A stretch of 64,000 nt of DNA, taken from Parapristionchus giblindavisi (lineage: Eukaryota; Nematoda; Chromadorea; Rhabditida; Diplogasteridae). The notes beneath the pieces were generated by a model. That model ran no database searches. It was not told where the DNA came from and saw only the letters and a program-made list of their open reading frames with translations. The stretch covers positions 1 to 64,000 of the forward strand of contig CALSFV010000005.1 of NCBI GenBank assembly GCA_943737045.1, written 5' to 3'. Of the stretch, positions 1 through 13,052 are shown in pieces. Positions within the stretch are counted from its first letter, which is position 1; the number at the start of each line of letters is the position of its first letter. The translations under genes were made by a program, and so were the position numbers.

Positions 1-3000
1 CATTTCTATTTTATTAATTTTCAAACTTCCCCTATCTTCCCCTATCATCCCCTATCATCCCCTATCTTCCCTTATCTTCCCCTATTAAAAATCAATATAT
101 CATTTCTATTTTATTAATTTTCAAACTTCCCCTAACTTCCCCAATCATCCCCTATCTTCCCCTAACATCCCCTATCTTCCCCTAACTTCCCCTATCACCC
201 CCTATCTTCACCTATCTTCCCCTATCTTCCCCTATTAAAATCAATATATCATTTCTATTTTATTAATTTTCAAACTTCCCCTAACTTCCCCTATCACCCC
301 CTATCTTCACCTATCTTCCCCTATCTTCCCCTATTAAAATCAATATATCATTTCTATTTTATTTATTTTCAAACTTCCCCTAACTTCCCCTATCATCCAA
401 TATCATCCCCTATCTTCCCTTATCTTCCCCTATTAAAAATCAATATATCATTTCTATTTTATTAATTTTCAAACTTCCCCTAACTTCCCCTATCTTCCCC
501 TAGCATCCCCTATCATCCCCTATCTTCCCTTATTAAAAATCAATATATCATTTCTATTTTATTAATTTTCAAACTTCCCCTAACTTCCCCTATCATCCCC
601 TATCTTCCCCTAACATCCCCTATCTTCCCCTAACTTCCCCTATCTTCCCCTAGCATCCCCTATCATCCCCTATCTTCCCTTATCTTCCCCTATTAAAAAT
701 CAATATATCATTTCTATTTTATTAATTTTCAAACTTCCCCTAACTTCCCCTATCATCCCCTATCTTCCCCTAACATCCCCTATCTTCCCCTAACTTCCCC
801 TATCACCCCCTATCTTCACCTATCTTCCCCTATCTTCCCCTATTAAAATCAATATATCATTTCTATTTTATTAATTTTCAAACTTCCCCTATCTTCCCCT
901 ATCATCCCCTATCATCCCCTATCTTCCCTTATCTTCCCCTATTAAAAATCAATATATCATTTCTATTTTATTAATTTTCAAACTTCCCCTAACTTCCCCT
1001 ATCATCCCCTATCTTCCCCTATCTTCCCCTATCATCACCTATCTTCCCCTATCTTTCCCTATCTTCCCCTATCATCCCCTATCTTCCCTTATCTTCCCCT
1101 ATTAAAAATCAATATATCATTTCTATTTTATTAATTTTCAAACTTCCCCTAACTTCCCCTATCATCCCCTATCTTCCCCTAACATCCCCTATCTTCCCCT
1201 AACTTCCCCTATCACCCCCTATCTTCACCTATCTTCCCCTATCTTCCCCTATTAAAATCAATATATCATTTCTATTTTATTAATTTTCAAACTTCCCCTA
1301 TCTTCCCCTATCATCCCCTATCACCCCCTATCTTCCCTTATCTTCCCCTATTAAAAATCAATATATCATTTCTATTTTATTAATTTTCAAACTTCCCCTA
1401 ACTTCCCCTATCATCCCCTATCATCCCCTATCTTCCCCTATCATCCCCTAACTTCCCCTAACTTCCCCTATCATCCCCTATCTTCCCCTATCTTCCCCTA
1501 TCATCCCCTATCTGCCCCTTCCCCTATCATACCCTAACTTCCCCTATCTTCCCCTATTAAAAATCAATATATCATTTCTATATTATTAATTTTCAAACTT
1601 CCCCTAACTTCCCCTATCATCCCCTATCTTCCCCTATCTTCCCCTATCTTCCCCTATTAAAAATCAATATATCATTTCTATTTTATTAATTTTCAAACTT
1701 CCCCTATCTTCCCCTATCATCCCCTATCATCCCCTATCTTCCCTTATCTTCCCCTATTAAAAATCAATATATCATTTCTATTTTATTAATTTTCAAACTT
1801 CCCCTAACTTCCCCTATCATCCCCTATCTTCCCCTAACATCCCCTATCTTCCCCTAACTTCCCCTATCACCCCCTATCTTCACCTATCTTCCCCTATCTT
1901 CCCCTATTAAAATCAATATATCATTTCTATTTTATTAATTTTCAAACTTCCTCTATCTTCCCCTATCATCCCCTATCATCCCCTATCTTCCCTTATCTTC
2001 CCCTATTAAAAATCAATATATCATTTCTATTTTATTAATTTTCAAACTTCCCCTAACTTCCCCTATCACCCCCTATCTTCACCTATCATCCCCTATCTTC
2101 CCTTATTAAAAATCAATATATCATTTCTATTTTATTAATTTTCAAACTTCCCCTAACTTCCCCTATCATCCCCTATCTTCCCCTATCATCCCCTATCATC
2201 CCCTATCTTCCCTTATCTTCCCCTATTAAAAATCAATATATCATTTCTATTTTATTAATTTTCAAACTTCCCCTAACTTCCCCAATCATCCCCTATCTTC
2301 CCCTAACATCCCCTATCTTCCCCTAACTTCCCCTATCACCCCCTATCTTCACCTATCTTCCCCTATCTTCCCCTATTAAAATCAATATATCATTTCTATT
2401 TTATTAATTTTCAAACTTCCCCTAACTTCCCCTATCACCCCCTCTTCACCTATCTTCCCCTATCTTCCCCTATTAAAATCAATATATCATTTCTATTTTA
2501 TTTATTTTCAAACTTCCCCTAACTTCCCCTATCATCCCCTATCATCCCCTATCTTCCCTTATCTTCCCCTATTAAAAATCAATATATCATTTCTATTTTA
2601 TTAATTTTCAAACTTCCCCTAACTTCCCCTATCTTCCCCTAGCATCCCCTATCATCCCCTATCTTCCCTTATTAAAAATCAATATATCATTTCTATTTTA
2701 TTAATTTTCAAACTTCCCCTAACTTCCCCTATCATCCCCTATCTTCCCCTAACATCCCCTATCTTCCCCTAACTTCCCCTATCACCCCCTATCTTCACCT
2801 ATCTTCCCCTATCTTCCCCTATTAAAATCAATATATCATTTCTATTTTATTAATTTTCAAACTTCCCCTATCTTCCCCTATCATCCCCTATCACCCCCTA
2901 TCTTCCCTTATCTTCCCCTATTAAAAATCAATATATCATTTCTATTTTATTAATTTTCAAACTTCCCCTATCTTCCTCTATCATCCCCTATCTTCCCCTA

Positions 3001-6000
3001 ACATCCCCTATCTTCCCCTATTAAAAATCAATATATCATTTCTATTTTATTAATTTTCAAACTTCCCCTATCTTCCCCTATCATCCCCTATCATCCCCTA
3101 TCTTCCCCTATCTTCCCCTAATAAAAATTAATATATCATTTCTATTTTATTAACTTTCAAACTTCCCCTAACTTCCCCTATCATCCCCTATCTTCCCCTA
3201 TCTTCCCCTATCATCCCCTATCTTCCCCTATCTTTCCCTATCTTCCCCTATTAAAAATCAATATATCATTTCTATTTTATTAATTTTCAAACTTCCCCTA
3301 TCTTCCCCTATCATCCCCTATCTTCCCCTAACATCACCTATCTTCCCCTAACTTCCCCTATCACCCCCTATCTTCACCTATCTTCCCCTATCTTCCCCTA
3401 TTAAAATCAATATATCATTTCTATTTTATTAATTTTCAAACTTCCCCTAACTTCCCCTATCACCCCCTATCTTCACCTATCTTCCCCTATCTTCCCCTAT
3501 TAAAATCAATATATCATTTCTATTTTATTTATTTTCAAACTTCCCCTAACTTCCCCTATCATCCCCTATCATCCCCTATCTTCCCTTATCTTCCCCTATT
3601 AAAAATCAATATATCATTTCTATTTTATTAATTTTCAAACTTCCCCTAACATCCCCTATCTTCCCCTAACTTCCCCTATCTTCCCCTAGCATCCCCTATC
3701 ATCCCCTATCTTCCCTTATTAAAAATCAATATATCATTTCTATTTTATTAATTTTCAAACTTCCCCTAACTTCCCCTATCATCCCCTATCTTCCCCTATC
3801 ATCCCCTATCATCCCCTATCTTCCCTTATCTTCCCCTATTAAAAATCAATATATCATTTCTATTTTATTAATTTTCAAACTTCCCCTAACTTCCCCAATC
3901 ATCCCCTATCTTCCCCTAACATCCCCTATCTTCCCCTAACTTCCCCTATCACCCCCTATCTTCACCTATCTTCCCCTATCTTCCCCTATTAAAATCAATA
4001 TATCATTTCTATTTTATTAATTTTCAAACTTCCCCTAACTTCCCCTATCACCCCCTATCTTCACCTATCTTCCCCTATCTTCCCCTATTAAAATCAATAT
4101 ATCATTTCTATTTTATTTATTTTCAAACTTCCCCTAACTTCCCCCATCATCCCCTATCATCCCCTATCTTCCCTTATCTTCCCCTATTAAAAATCAATAT
4201 ATCATTTCTATTTTATTAATTTTCAAACTTCCCCTAACTTCCCCTATCTTCCCCTAGCATCCCCTATCATCCCCTATCTTCCCTTATTAAAAATCAATAT
4301 ATCATTTCTATTTTATTAATTTTCAAACTTCCCCTAACTTCCCCTATCATCCCCTATCTTCCCCTAACATCCCCTATCTTCCCCTAACTTCCCCTATCAC
4401 CCCCTATCTTCACCTATCTTCCCCTATCTTCCCCTATTAAAATCAATATATCATTTCTATTTTATTAATTTTCAAACTTCCCCTATCTTCCCCTATCATC
4501 CCCTATCACCCCCTATCTTCCCTTATCTTCCCCTATTAAAAATCAATATATCATTTCTATTTTATTAATTTTCAAACTTCCCCTATCTTCCTCTATCATC
4601 CCCTATCTTCCCCTAACATCCCCTATCTTCCCCTATTAAAAATCAATATATCATTTCTATTTTATTAATTTTCAAACTTCCCCTATCTTCCCCTATCATC
4701 CCCTATCATCCCCTATCTTCCCCTATCTTCCCCTAATAAAAATTAATATATCATTTCTATTTTATTAACTTTCAAACTTCCCCTAACTTCCCCTATCATC
4801 CCCTATCTTCCCCTATCTTCCCCTATCATCCCCTATCTTCCCCTATCTTTCCCTATCTTCCCCTATTAAAAATCAATATATCATTTCTATTTTATTAATT
4901 TTCAAACTTCCCCTATCTTCCCCTATCATCCCCTATCATCCCCTATCTTCCCTTATCTTCCCCTATTAAAAATCAATATATCATTTCTATTTTATTAATT
5001 TTCAAACTTCCCCTAACTTCCCCAATCATCCCCTATCTTCCCCTAACATCACCTATCTTCCCTTATTAAAAATCAATATATCATTTCTATTTTATTAATT
5101 TTCAAACTTCCCCTAACTTCCCCTATCATCCCCTATCTTCCCCTAACATCCCCTATCTTCCCCTAACTTCCCCTATCACCCCCTATCATCCCCTATCTTC
5201 CCCTATCTTCCCCTAATAAAAATCAATATATCATTTCTATTTTATTAACTTTCAAACTTCCCCTAACTTCCCCTATCATCCCCTATCTTCCCCTATCTTC
5301 CCCTATCATCCCCTATCTTCCCCTATCTTTCCCTATCTTCTCCTATTAAAAATCAATATATCATTTCTATTTTATTAATTTTCAAACTTCCCCTATCTTC
5401 CCCTATCATCCCCTATCATCCCCTTTCTTCCCTTATCTTCCCCTATTAAAAATCAATATATCATTTCTATTTTATTAATTTTCAAACTTCCCCTAACTTC
5501 CCCAATCATCCCCTATCTTCCCCTAACATCCCCTATCTTCCCCTAACTTCCCCTATCACCCCCTATCTTCACCTATCTTCCCCTATCTTCCCCTATTAAA
5601 ATCAATATATCATTTCTATTTTATTAATTTTCAAACTTCCCCTAACTTCCCCTATCACCCCCTATCTTCACCTATCTTCCCCTATCTTCCCCTATTAAAA
5701 TCAATATATCATTTCTATTTTATTTATTTTCAAACTTCCCCTAACTTCCCCTATCATCCCCTATCATCCCCTATCTTCCCTTATCTTCCCCTATTAAAAA
5801 TCAATATATCATTTCTATTTTATTAATTTTCAAACTTCCCCTAACTTCCCCTATCTTCCCCTAGCATCCCCTATCATCCCCTATCTTCCCTTATTAAAAA
5901 TCAATATATCATTTCTATTTTATTAATTTTCAAACTTCCCCTAACTTCCCCTATCATCCCCTATCTTCCCCTAACATCCCCTATCTTCCCCTAACTTCCC

Positions 6001-8204
6001 CTATCACCCCCTATCTTCACCTATCTTCCCCTATCTTCCCCTATTAAAATCAATATATCATTTCTATTTTATTAATTTTCAAACTTCCCCTATCTTCCCC
6101 TATCATCCCCTATCATCCCCTATCTTCCCTTATCTTCCCTTATTAAAAATCAATATATCATTTCTATTTTATTAATTTTCAAACTTCCCCTAACTTCCCC
6201 TATCATCCCCTATCTTCCCCTAACATCCCCTATCTTCCCCTAACTTCCCCTATCACCCCCTATCATCCCCTATCTTCCCCTATCTTCCCCTAATAAAAAT
6301 CAATATATCATTTCTATTTTATTAACTTTCAAACTTCCCCTAACTTCCCCTATCATCCCCTATCTTCCCCTATCTTCCCCTATCATCCCCTATCTTCCCC
6401 TATCTTTCCCTATCTTCTCCTATTAAAAATCAATATATCATTTCTATTTTATTAATTTTCAAACTTCCCCTATCTTCCCCTATCATCCCCTATCATCCCC
6501 TATCTTCCCTTATCTTCCCCTATTAAAAATCAATATATCATTTCTATTTTATTAATTTTCAAACTTCCCCTAACTTCCCCAATCATCCCCTATCTTCCCC
6601 TAACATCCCCTATCTTCCCCTAACTTCCCCTATCACCCCCTATCTTCACCTATCTTCCCCTATCTTCCCCTATTAAAATCAATATATCATTTCTATTTTA
6701 TTAATTTTCAAACTTCCCCTAACTTCCCCTATCACCCCCTATCTTCACCTATCTTCCCCTATCTTCCCCTATTAAAATCAATATATCATTTCTATTTTAT
6801 TTATTTTCAAACTTCCCCTAACTTCCCCTATCATCCCCTATCATCCCCTATCTTCCCTTATCTTCCCCTATTAAAAATCAATATATCATTTCTATTTTAT
6901 TAATTTTCAAACTTCCCCTAACTTCCCCTATCTTCCCCTAGCATCCCCTATCATCCCCTATCTTCCCTTATTAAAAATCAATATATCATTTCTATTTTAT
7001 TAATTTTCAAACTTCCCCTAACTTCCCCTATCATCCCCTATCTTCCCCTAACATCCCCTATCTTCCCCTAACTTCCCCTATCACCCCCTATCTTCACCTA
7101 TCTTCCCCTATCTTCCCCTATTAAAATCAATATATCATTTCTATTTTATTAATTTTCAAACTTCCCCTATCTTCCCCTATCATCCCCTATCATCCCCTAT
7201 CTTCCCTTATCTTCCCCTATTAAAAATCAATATATCATTTCTATTTTATTAATTTTCAAACTTCCCCTAACTTCCCCTATCATCCCCTATCTTCCCCTAT
7301 CTTCCCCTATCATCACCTATCTTCCCCTATCTTTCCCTATCTTCCCCTATCATCCCCTATCTTCCCTTATCTTCCCCTATTAAAAATCAATATATCATTT
7401 CTATTTTATTAATTTTCAAACTTCCCCTAACTTCCCCTATCATCCCCTATCTTCCCCTAACATCCCCTATCTTCCCCTAACTTCCCCTATCACCCCCTAT
7501 CTTCACCTATCTTCCCCTATCTTCCCCTATTAAAATCAATATATCATTTCTATTTTATTAATTTTCAAACTTCCCCTATCTTCCCCTATCATCCCCTATC
7601 ACCCCCTATCTTCCCTTATCTTCCCCTATTAAAAATCAATATATCATTTCTATTTTATTAATTTTCAAACTTCCCCTAACTTCCCCTATCATCCCCTATC
7701 ATCCCCTATCTTCCCCTATCATCCCCTAACTTCCCCTATCATCCCCTATCTTCCCCTATCTTCCCCTATCATCCCCTATCTGCCCCTTCCCCTATCATAC
7801 CCTAACTTCCCCTAACATCCCCTATCTTCCCCTAACTTCCCCTATCTTCCCCTAGCATCCCCTATCATCCCCTATCTTCCCTTATTAAAAATCAATATAT
7901 CATTTCTATTTTATTAATTTTCAAACTTCCCCTAACTTCCCCTATCATCCCCTATCTTCCCCTAACATCCCCTATCTTCCCCTAACTTCCCCTATCACCC
8001 CCTATCTTCACCTATCTTCCCCTATCATCCCCTATTAAAATCAATATATCATTTCTATTTTATTAATTTTCAAACTTCCCCTATCTTCCCCTATCATCCC
8101 CTATCACCCCCTATCTTCCCTCATCTTCCCCTATTAAAAATCAATATATCATTTCTATTTTATTAATTTTCAAACTTCCCCTATCTTCCCCTATCATCCC
8201 CTAT
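1..8204. repeat. C-rich CCCCTA minisatellite with AT-rich spacers
   Basis: The whole stretch consists of 10-bp units such as TCTTCCCCTA, TCATCCCCTA and AACTTCCCCTA variants. After roughly 4 to 18 units comes a conserved AT-rich spacer of about 50 bp, containing 'CAATATATCATTTCTATTTT' and ending in 'TTCAAA'. Units differ by single bases (CCCCCTA, CCCTTA, CTTCACCTA). Longer blocks are themselves repeated: a variant spacer with 'TTAACTTTC' and a following 'CTTCTCCTATT' recur about 1,080 bp apart (near 5213 and 6293). The rare 'CTGCCCCTTCCCC' junction occurs near 1512 and 7782. No gene is visible. The minus strand carries GGGG every 10 nt. Confidence 0.95.
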
Positions 8205-8346
8205 CAAAAGTGTACATTTTGGCTCAAAACAATTCATGAAAAAATAGATTTTAAGCAACACCCATGTTGTTCTATATCATTTGAGAGCAAAAAATTCTGA
8301 ATGAGATAGATCTTAGTTCATGTCGATCCATAAGCTTTCACACCTG
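8205..8346 (-). repeat. Diverged B-type satellite monomer at the array edge
   Basis: The C-rich array stops abruptly at about 8204. The next 140 bp align, on the minus strand, with the B-type monomer of the large satellite; for example 'CAATTCATGA' and 'AGATTTTAAGCAACA' correspond to 'CAATTCATGACAAGATAG' and 'ATTTTCAGCAACAAC'. Many substitutions are present, as expected of an old, unhomogenised edge copy. A second partial copy of the same motif at 8361-8381 is fused to A-type sequence. Confidence 0.7.
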
Positions 8347-9298
8347 CTACATTGACCGAAGTGTACATTTTGGCTCAAAACAGAGCAAAAAATTCTGAAT
8401 AAGGTAAACCTCAGTTCGCTTCGAACAGTAATCTTTTAGCGCGGCCATATTGACCGAAGTACGAAAGTAACTTTCACTCTGATATGATGAAAACAGCTCA
8501 TGAGATACAAAAACACAACGATGCCTATTGTGCAATATACCATTTGAAAGATCAAAACATTCTGAATAAGGTAAACCTCAGTTCGCTTCGAAGAGTAATC
8601 TTTTAGCGCGGCCATATTGACCGAAGTACGAAAGTAACTTTCACTCTGGTATGATGAAACAGCTCATGAGATACAAAAATTACAACGATGCCTATCGTGT
8701 GATATACCATTTGAAAGATCAAAAAATTCTGAATAAGGTAAACCTCAGTTCGCTTCGAAGAGTAATCTTTTAGCGCGGCCATATTGACCGAAGTACGAAA
8801 GTAACTTTCACTCTGGTATGATGAAAACAGCTCATGAGATACAAAAATTACAACGATGCCTATCGTGTGATATACCATTTGAAAGAGCAAAAAATTCTGA
8901 ATAAGGTAAACCTCAGTTCGCTTCGAACAGTAATCTTTTAGCGCGGCCATATTGACTGAAGTACGAAAGTAACTTTCACTCTGATATGATGAAAACAGCT
9001 CATGAGATACAAAAATTACAACGATGCCTTTCGTGTGATATACCATTTGAAAGAGCAAAAAATTCTGAATAAGGTAAACCTCAGTTCGCTTCGAACAGTA
9101 ATCTTTTAGCGCGGCCATATTGACCGAAGTACGAAAGTAACTTTCTCTCTGATATGATGAAAACAGCTCATGAGATGCAAAAATTACAACGGTGTCTATC
9201 GTGTGATATACCATTTGAAAGAGCAAAAAATTCTGAATAAGGTAAACCTCAGTTCGCTTCGAACAGTAATCTTTTAGCGCGGCCATATTGACCGAAGT
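8347..9298 (-). repeat. 168-bp A-type satellite, inverted block
   Basis: About five and a half copies of the 168-bp A monomer lie in the opposite orientation to the main array. Recognition motifs are 'GCGCGGCCATATTGACCG', 'TTCGCTTCGAA' and 'AACGATGCCTATCGTG'. The block ends at 9298, where the 3' tail of a LINE begins, so the LINE appears to have inserted into an A monomer. The long open frame on this strand is a property of the repeat. Confidence 0.93.
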
Positions 9299-9583
9299 TT
9301 AATTTAATTTAATTTAATTTATCATACATCAAAAAGATGCGACAACATTTGAGAGAACAAGCAAATTAAATGAGAGCATTTGGGGGTAAAAAAAAAAACG
9401 AGAGTGGGGGGGTGTACGGGGGGGGGGGGAGGAGAAGGGAAGTGCAGCTCATAAATGGACTCTATTATGTATCAAAGATCAAACGGCGATCAATGATATC
9501 TTAGGTTGGCAAGGCCTAGCGGTGGAGAGGTCCGCAATGATTCAATGTATATCGGATTGAATCGAGAGTCTATTATGGGGGCA

Positions 9584-12500
9584 CTAAAGAGGGGAAATTG
9601 TGAGTCCTAATTTATCAATAAGATCTTGGGAAGAAAGTAATTTGGTTTTGATAGTGGAGGTGCTATATGACGAAAGGGTGGAAGAATCAATGCAACAATG
9701 TAATTTAGTCAGAAAACGTGCAACCCTAACAGAAAAAGATGATCGACGATTTTCTCTTCTAGCTAGAGGAATATGAAAGGAGAAACAAGAGAGACGACCA
9801 AAGGTGGGTTTAAATACAAAGAATTGACTAGCTGGTAAATCTACTTGACAACGAAGGATCTTGAGAGCATAAATAATATCAATTACAGTTCTTCTATGGT
9901 ACAGAGTTGGGAGAGAATACAACGCTAATCTAGCATGGTATGAGGGAGGGAAACCAACAATACGATTACAGCGGTAAAATAGGAGACGAGTAAAAAGATG
10001 TGATACATTTTCTAATTTACGAACAAGACCTTTGGATGATGGGGACCACACAGGGGAAGCATATTCAACTATGGGAAGAATATAACATTTAAAAGCATGG
10101 ATATAAACATCGGGTTTGGTACAAGAGATAGAACGGAATAGCAAATATACTAATGAAATGGCTTTCTTAGAGATAATGGAAATGTGTGATGAGAAATTGA
10201 GGAGAGGATCAAGAAAGACTCCAAGGTCACGAATAGACTAAGAAGAAGGTAGAAGATGAGAATGAATGGAATATTGAAGAGATGGGTTATTTTTGCCTAT
10301 ATATAGTACAGTGCATTTTTTCTGAGCAACTGTTAACTGCCATTTTTTGCAGTAATCTAATACAGATGATATCCCTTGCGAAAGTTGGAGATGAGAAGTC
10401 ATAGGTTGTATATGACTAAAAGTAGAAAACAGTTTGATGTCATCAGCAAAAAGACGAATGCCCACTAAAGGGAGAGTGTCTATAACCCTGGGTAGTTCCG
10501 AAAGATAGATTAAAAATAGTAATGGCCCTAAAACTGTACCTTGAGGAACTCCTGATGTAACCTCCCTCTCGGAGGAGAGGGAGTTATCGACACGTACTCT
10601 AAAACTTCTATTAGCTAAAAATGAATTAAACCATGTCAAAATATTACGTCTGATTCCGATAGATTCCAACTTGAATAGGAGTTTTGAGTGAGAAACGGAA
10701 TCAAAAGCCTTCGCAAGATCAATATAAACAACATCAGTACAGAGATCACGATCAATAGAGTCACGCCACGATTGAATGCAATGTAAAAGTTGAGATACGG
10801 TAGATCGTCCAGACATAAAACCATATTGTTCCGTGGGGATGATAGAATGGATATTACACCATTTCAAGATACGTGGTTTAAGGAAACGTTCCAAAACCTT
10901 ACATGCAATTGGAGTGAGCGAAATGGGTCGAAATTGGGAGACATCAGAAGGCGACGGTACCTTGGGTATTGGAACAATTGTGGCGATTTTCCACACTGAT
11001 GGAACCTGCCCTAAGGCGATAGAGAAATTGAATATAACGGAAAGAGGATAGGCTAGAGACGAGGAACAATTCTTATAGATGATAGAAGGAATGTAATCGG
11101 AGGGCAAAGAACAGGAAGAGCTAACACGTTTAAGAAGATAACAAACATCCATGGGCATAATAGTAGGAATAGATAATGACTGAGAGATTGATGAAGATAG
11201 AGGAGGGAGGGTCATGTCATCAGTGGTATACATTGTCTGAAAGTAGTCAGCCAATGCATTGACCTTAGACTCAATAGATAAAAGAGGATTTCCAGAAGAA
11301 TCGCGTATACATCCTATTTTGGTCTTTCCTTTCAGACGAGAGCTAAGGTAGTTATAAAATCCTTTGCCATGTAGTTTAGAAAGTATTTTGTTTTCACGAT
11401 TTCTAACAAACTTCCTTATCTCTCGCTGAAGGCGTGCACAAACAGTGTGATACAATGGACGAACAGGATGAAGATGGATCTTATTGAATAAAGCACGTTT
11501 ATGTGAGATCAAAGATCTAATGTGTGAAGGGTATTGATCGAAGGGAATAGGAGCTTTGCAAATAGGAACATACTTGGGTAGAAGAGACAAAACATGAGAG
11601 GTAAATTTAGCATACAAGTCATCAATAGATGTGAAATCATTAAGTATTGAATCCCAATCGGAAAAGAAAAATGCATTGCCTAGGAAATCAAAGTTTGTTT
11701 TACGATAGTTAAAAGTTGGAACATTGATTGAGGGGAGGAAGGGAAATGAGATAGAGAAAAGAACACTTGAATGGTCAGAGGAACCAAAGGGAGGAGATAA
11801 ACAACATTTAGTTATTATTTCATCTGAAGATAAAATAAGGTCTAAATAGTTCTGAGCAAGAGTAGGGAACGGAACATATTGTGAAAGGTTAAGGGCTTCG
11901 CATAAATCAATAAGGCATGATGCTTGGCCAGTACCAGATGGAGACGAAATAGACCAATCAATGTGGAAGTTGAAATCGCCTAACAATACAATAGGATTAT
12001 CGATCGATAGAAGGGAAGAGAGGCTATCAAACAGATCTAAATTAGACTGAGAAGTGGTATTTGGAGGACGGTAGACTAATACTATACGAATTGTTGTGAG
12101 AGACAGAGGAGAAACAATATCAATTGCAATTATATCTGAAGAAGATGAGGAACTAGTGGGAATAAGAGTTGCATAGAGATGGTCTCGTATGATAATACAT
12201 ACTCCACCACCCCTTCTCGCTCTATCACAACGAAAGACTCGATAAGGGTAATTCAAAATCAGTTCAGAGTCACCAATCCGCGTAGAGAGCCAGGACTCTG
12301 TTACAAATACGATATCAGGCTTAGATACAGATAATAGACAATGTAGATCAGGGAGTTTATTGACTAAGGAGCGGGAATTGAATAGAATACACGATAGAGA
12401 GGTGGAATCAGCAGAGGGAGAGAGAGAGGGAGAGGGAGAGGGAGTGGGAGAGGGAGAGGGAGAGGGAGAGGGAGAGGGAGAGGGAGAGGGAGAGGGAGAT

Positions 12501-12658
12501 GGAGTGGGAGAGGGAGAGGGAGAGGGAGAGGGAGAGGGAGAGGGAGAGGGAGAGGGAGAGGGAGAGGGAGAGGGAGAGGGAGAGGGAGAGGGAGAGGGAG
12601 AGGGAGAGAGAGAGGGAGAATGGATAGCAGTCGATGATAAACGAAATGGATAAGGCAA
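9584..12658 (-). pseudogene. LINE ORF2: AP endonuclease and reverse transcriptase, one nonsense codon
   Basis: This encodes the catalytic polyprotein of a CR1-like LINE, which nicks the target and copies the element RNA in place. The first ~80 residues are Ser-Pro repeats made by a GAGGGA hexanucleotide array. An apurinic-type endonuclease follows (motifs '[10 protein letters not shown]', 'VTESWLS', '[11 protein letters not shown]', 'GSSDHSSV'). The reverse transcriptase domain then carries '[16 protein letters not shown]', '[13 protein letters not shown]', '[18 protein letters not shown]' and the catalytic 'FADDIKLF'. A TAG at 10238-10240 stops the frame at residue 806. Reading on in the same frame restores the conserved 'DLGVFLDP' and, further on, 'ILPIVEYASPVWSP', to a natural stop at 9584. 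The product would be about 1,023 residues, normal for CR1. The frame is otherwise intact over 3 kb, so inactivation is recent, or the TAG is a sequencing or allelic variant. Confidence 0.9.
12418..12614. repeat. (GAGGGA)n hexanucleotide array inside ORF2
   Basis: A nearly perfect GAGGGA array with occasional GTGGGA or GATGGA interruptions encodes the Ser-Pro repeat at the ORF2 N terminus on the minus strand. Shorter versions occur at 12911-12980 and, inverted, at 14500-14652. Copy number differs between the copies, as expected from replication slippage. Confidence 0.95.
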
Positions 12659-12684
12659 GGAATGAGGGGGGAAACCTAGACTAC

Positions 12685-13026
12685 CTAGTTTGATTGAATA
12701 GGAGATGAAGGAGATGATGAGGAAAGAGAGGGCGGAAGATTGATCCTCTTACCAGATTTTATATCCTCTCTATGCCAGATCTCGTCCTTGTAGACGACAA
12801 AAGGCGAGGAGGGATCACTCTTCCTGAACTCTCGTACAACTTGCCTGAGTTCAGCCTGTTTGGCCCTATCCTCTGCGCTCAGACTACGACGAATGAACAC
12901 CTTTTGGAATCGAGAGGGAGAGGGAGAGGGAGAGGGAGAGGGAGAGGGAGAGGGAGAGGGAGAGGGAGAGGGAGAGAGAGAGGGAGAATGGATAGCAGTC
13001 GATGATAAACGAAATGGATAAGGCAA
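12685..13026 (-). pseudogene. Tandemly duplicated ORF1-end/ORF2-start segment
   Basis: Between the two GAGGGA arrays, a segment of about 368 bp is present twice in direct orientation. It holds the last ~80 residues of ORF1 (from 'FQKVFIRRSLSAED' to 'SPIQSN' and stop) and the first residues of ORF2 ('MPYPFRLSS' plus Ser-Pro). One repeat copy fuses the ORF2 start 'MPYPFRLSS-(SP)n' directly to the ORF1 tail. This chimera is best explained by unequal exchange or slippage between GAGGGA arrays, not by selection for a fusion protein. Confidence 0.85.
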
Positions 13027-13052
13027 GGAATGAGGGGGGAAACCTAGACTAC

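Noticed and set aside
1..8204. CRISPR-like regular repeat/spacer pattern
   Set aside because: The 'spacers' are themselves 10-bp satellite units, the context is eukaryotic and there are no cas genes.
1..8204. Telomere
   Set aside because: The unit (TAGGGGAAGA/TGA) is 10 bp, variable, and internal to spacers. It differs from known telomere repeats such as TTAGGC or TTAGGG, although a subtelomeric position is possible.
8603..9286. 227-codon open frame on the minus strand
   Set aside because: It is the satellite monomer read in its stop-free frame. No start context, intron or selection pattern; the same peptide recurs wherever the repeat does.
9480..9560. Possible tRNA-like fold near the LINE 3' end
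   Set aside because: A GATTGAATC stretch resembles a B box, but no A box or stems fit; it is within the LINE 3' UTR.
12360..12653. Glu/Gly-repeat open frame on the plus strand (and its mirror 14459-14704)
   Set aside because: Antisense shadow of the GAGGGA array within LINE ORF2.
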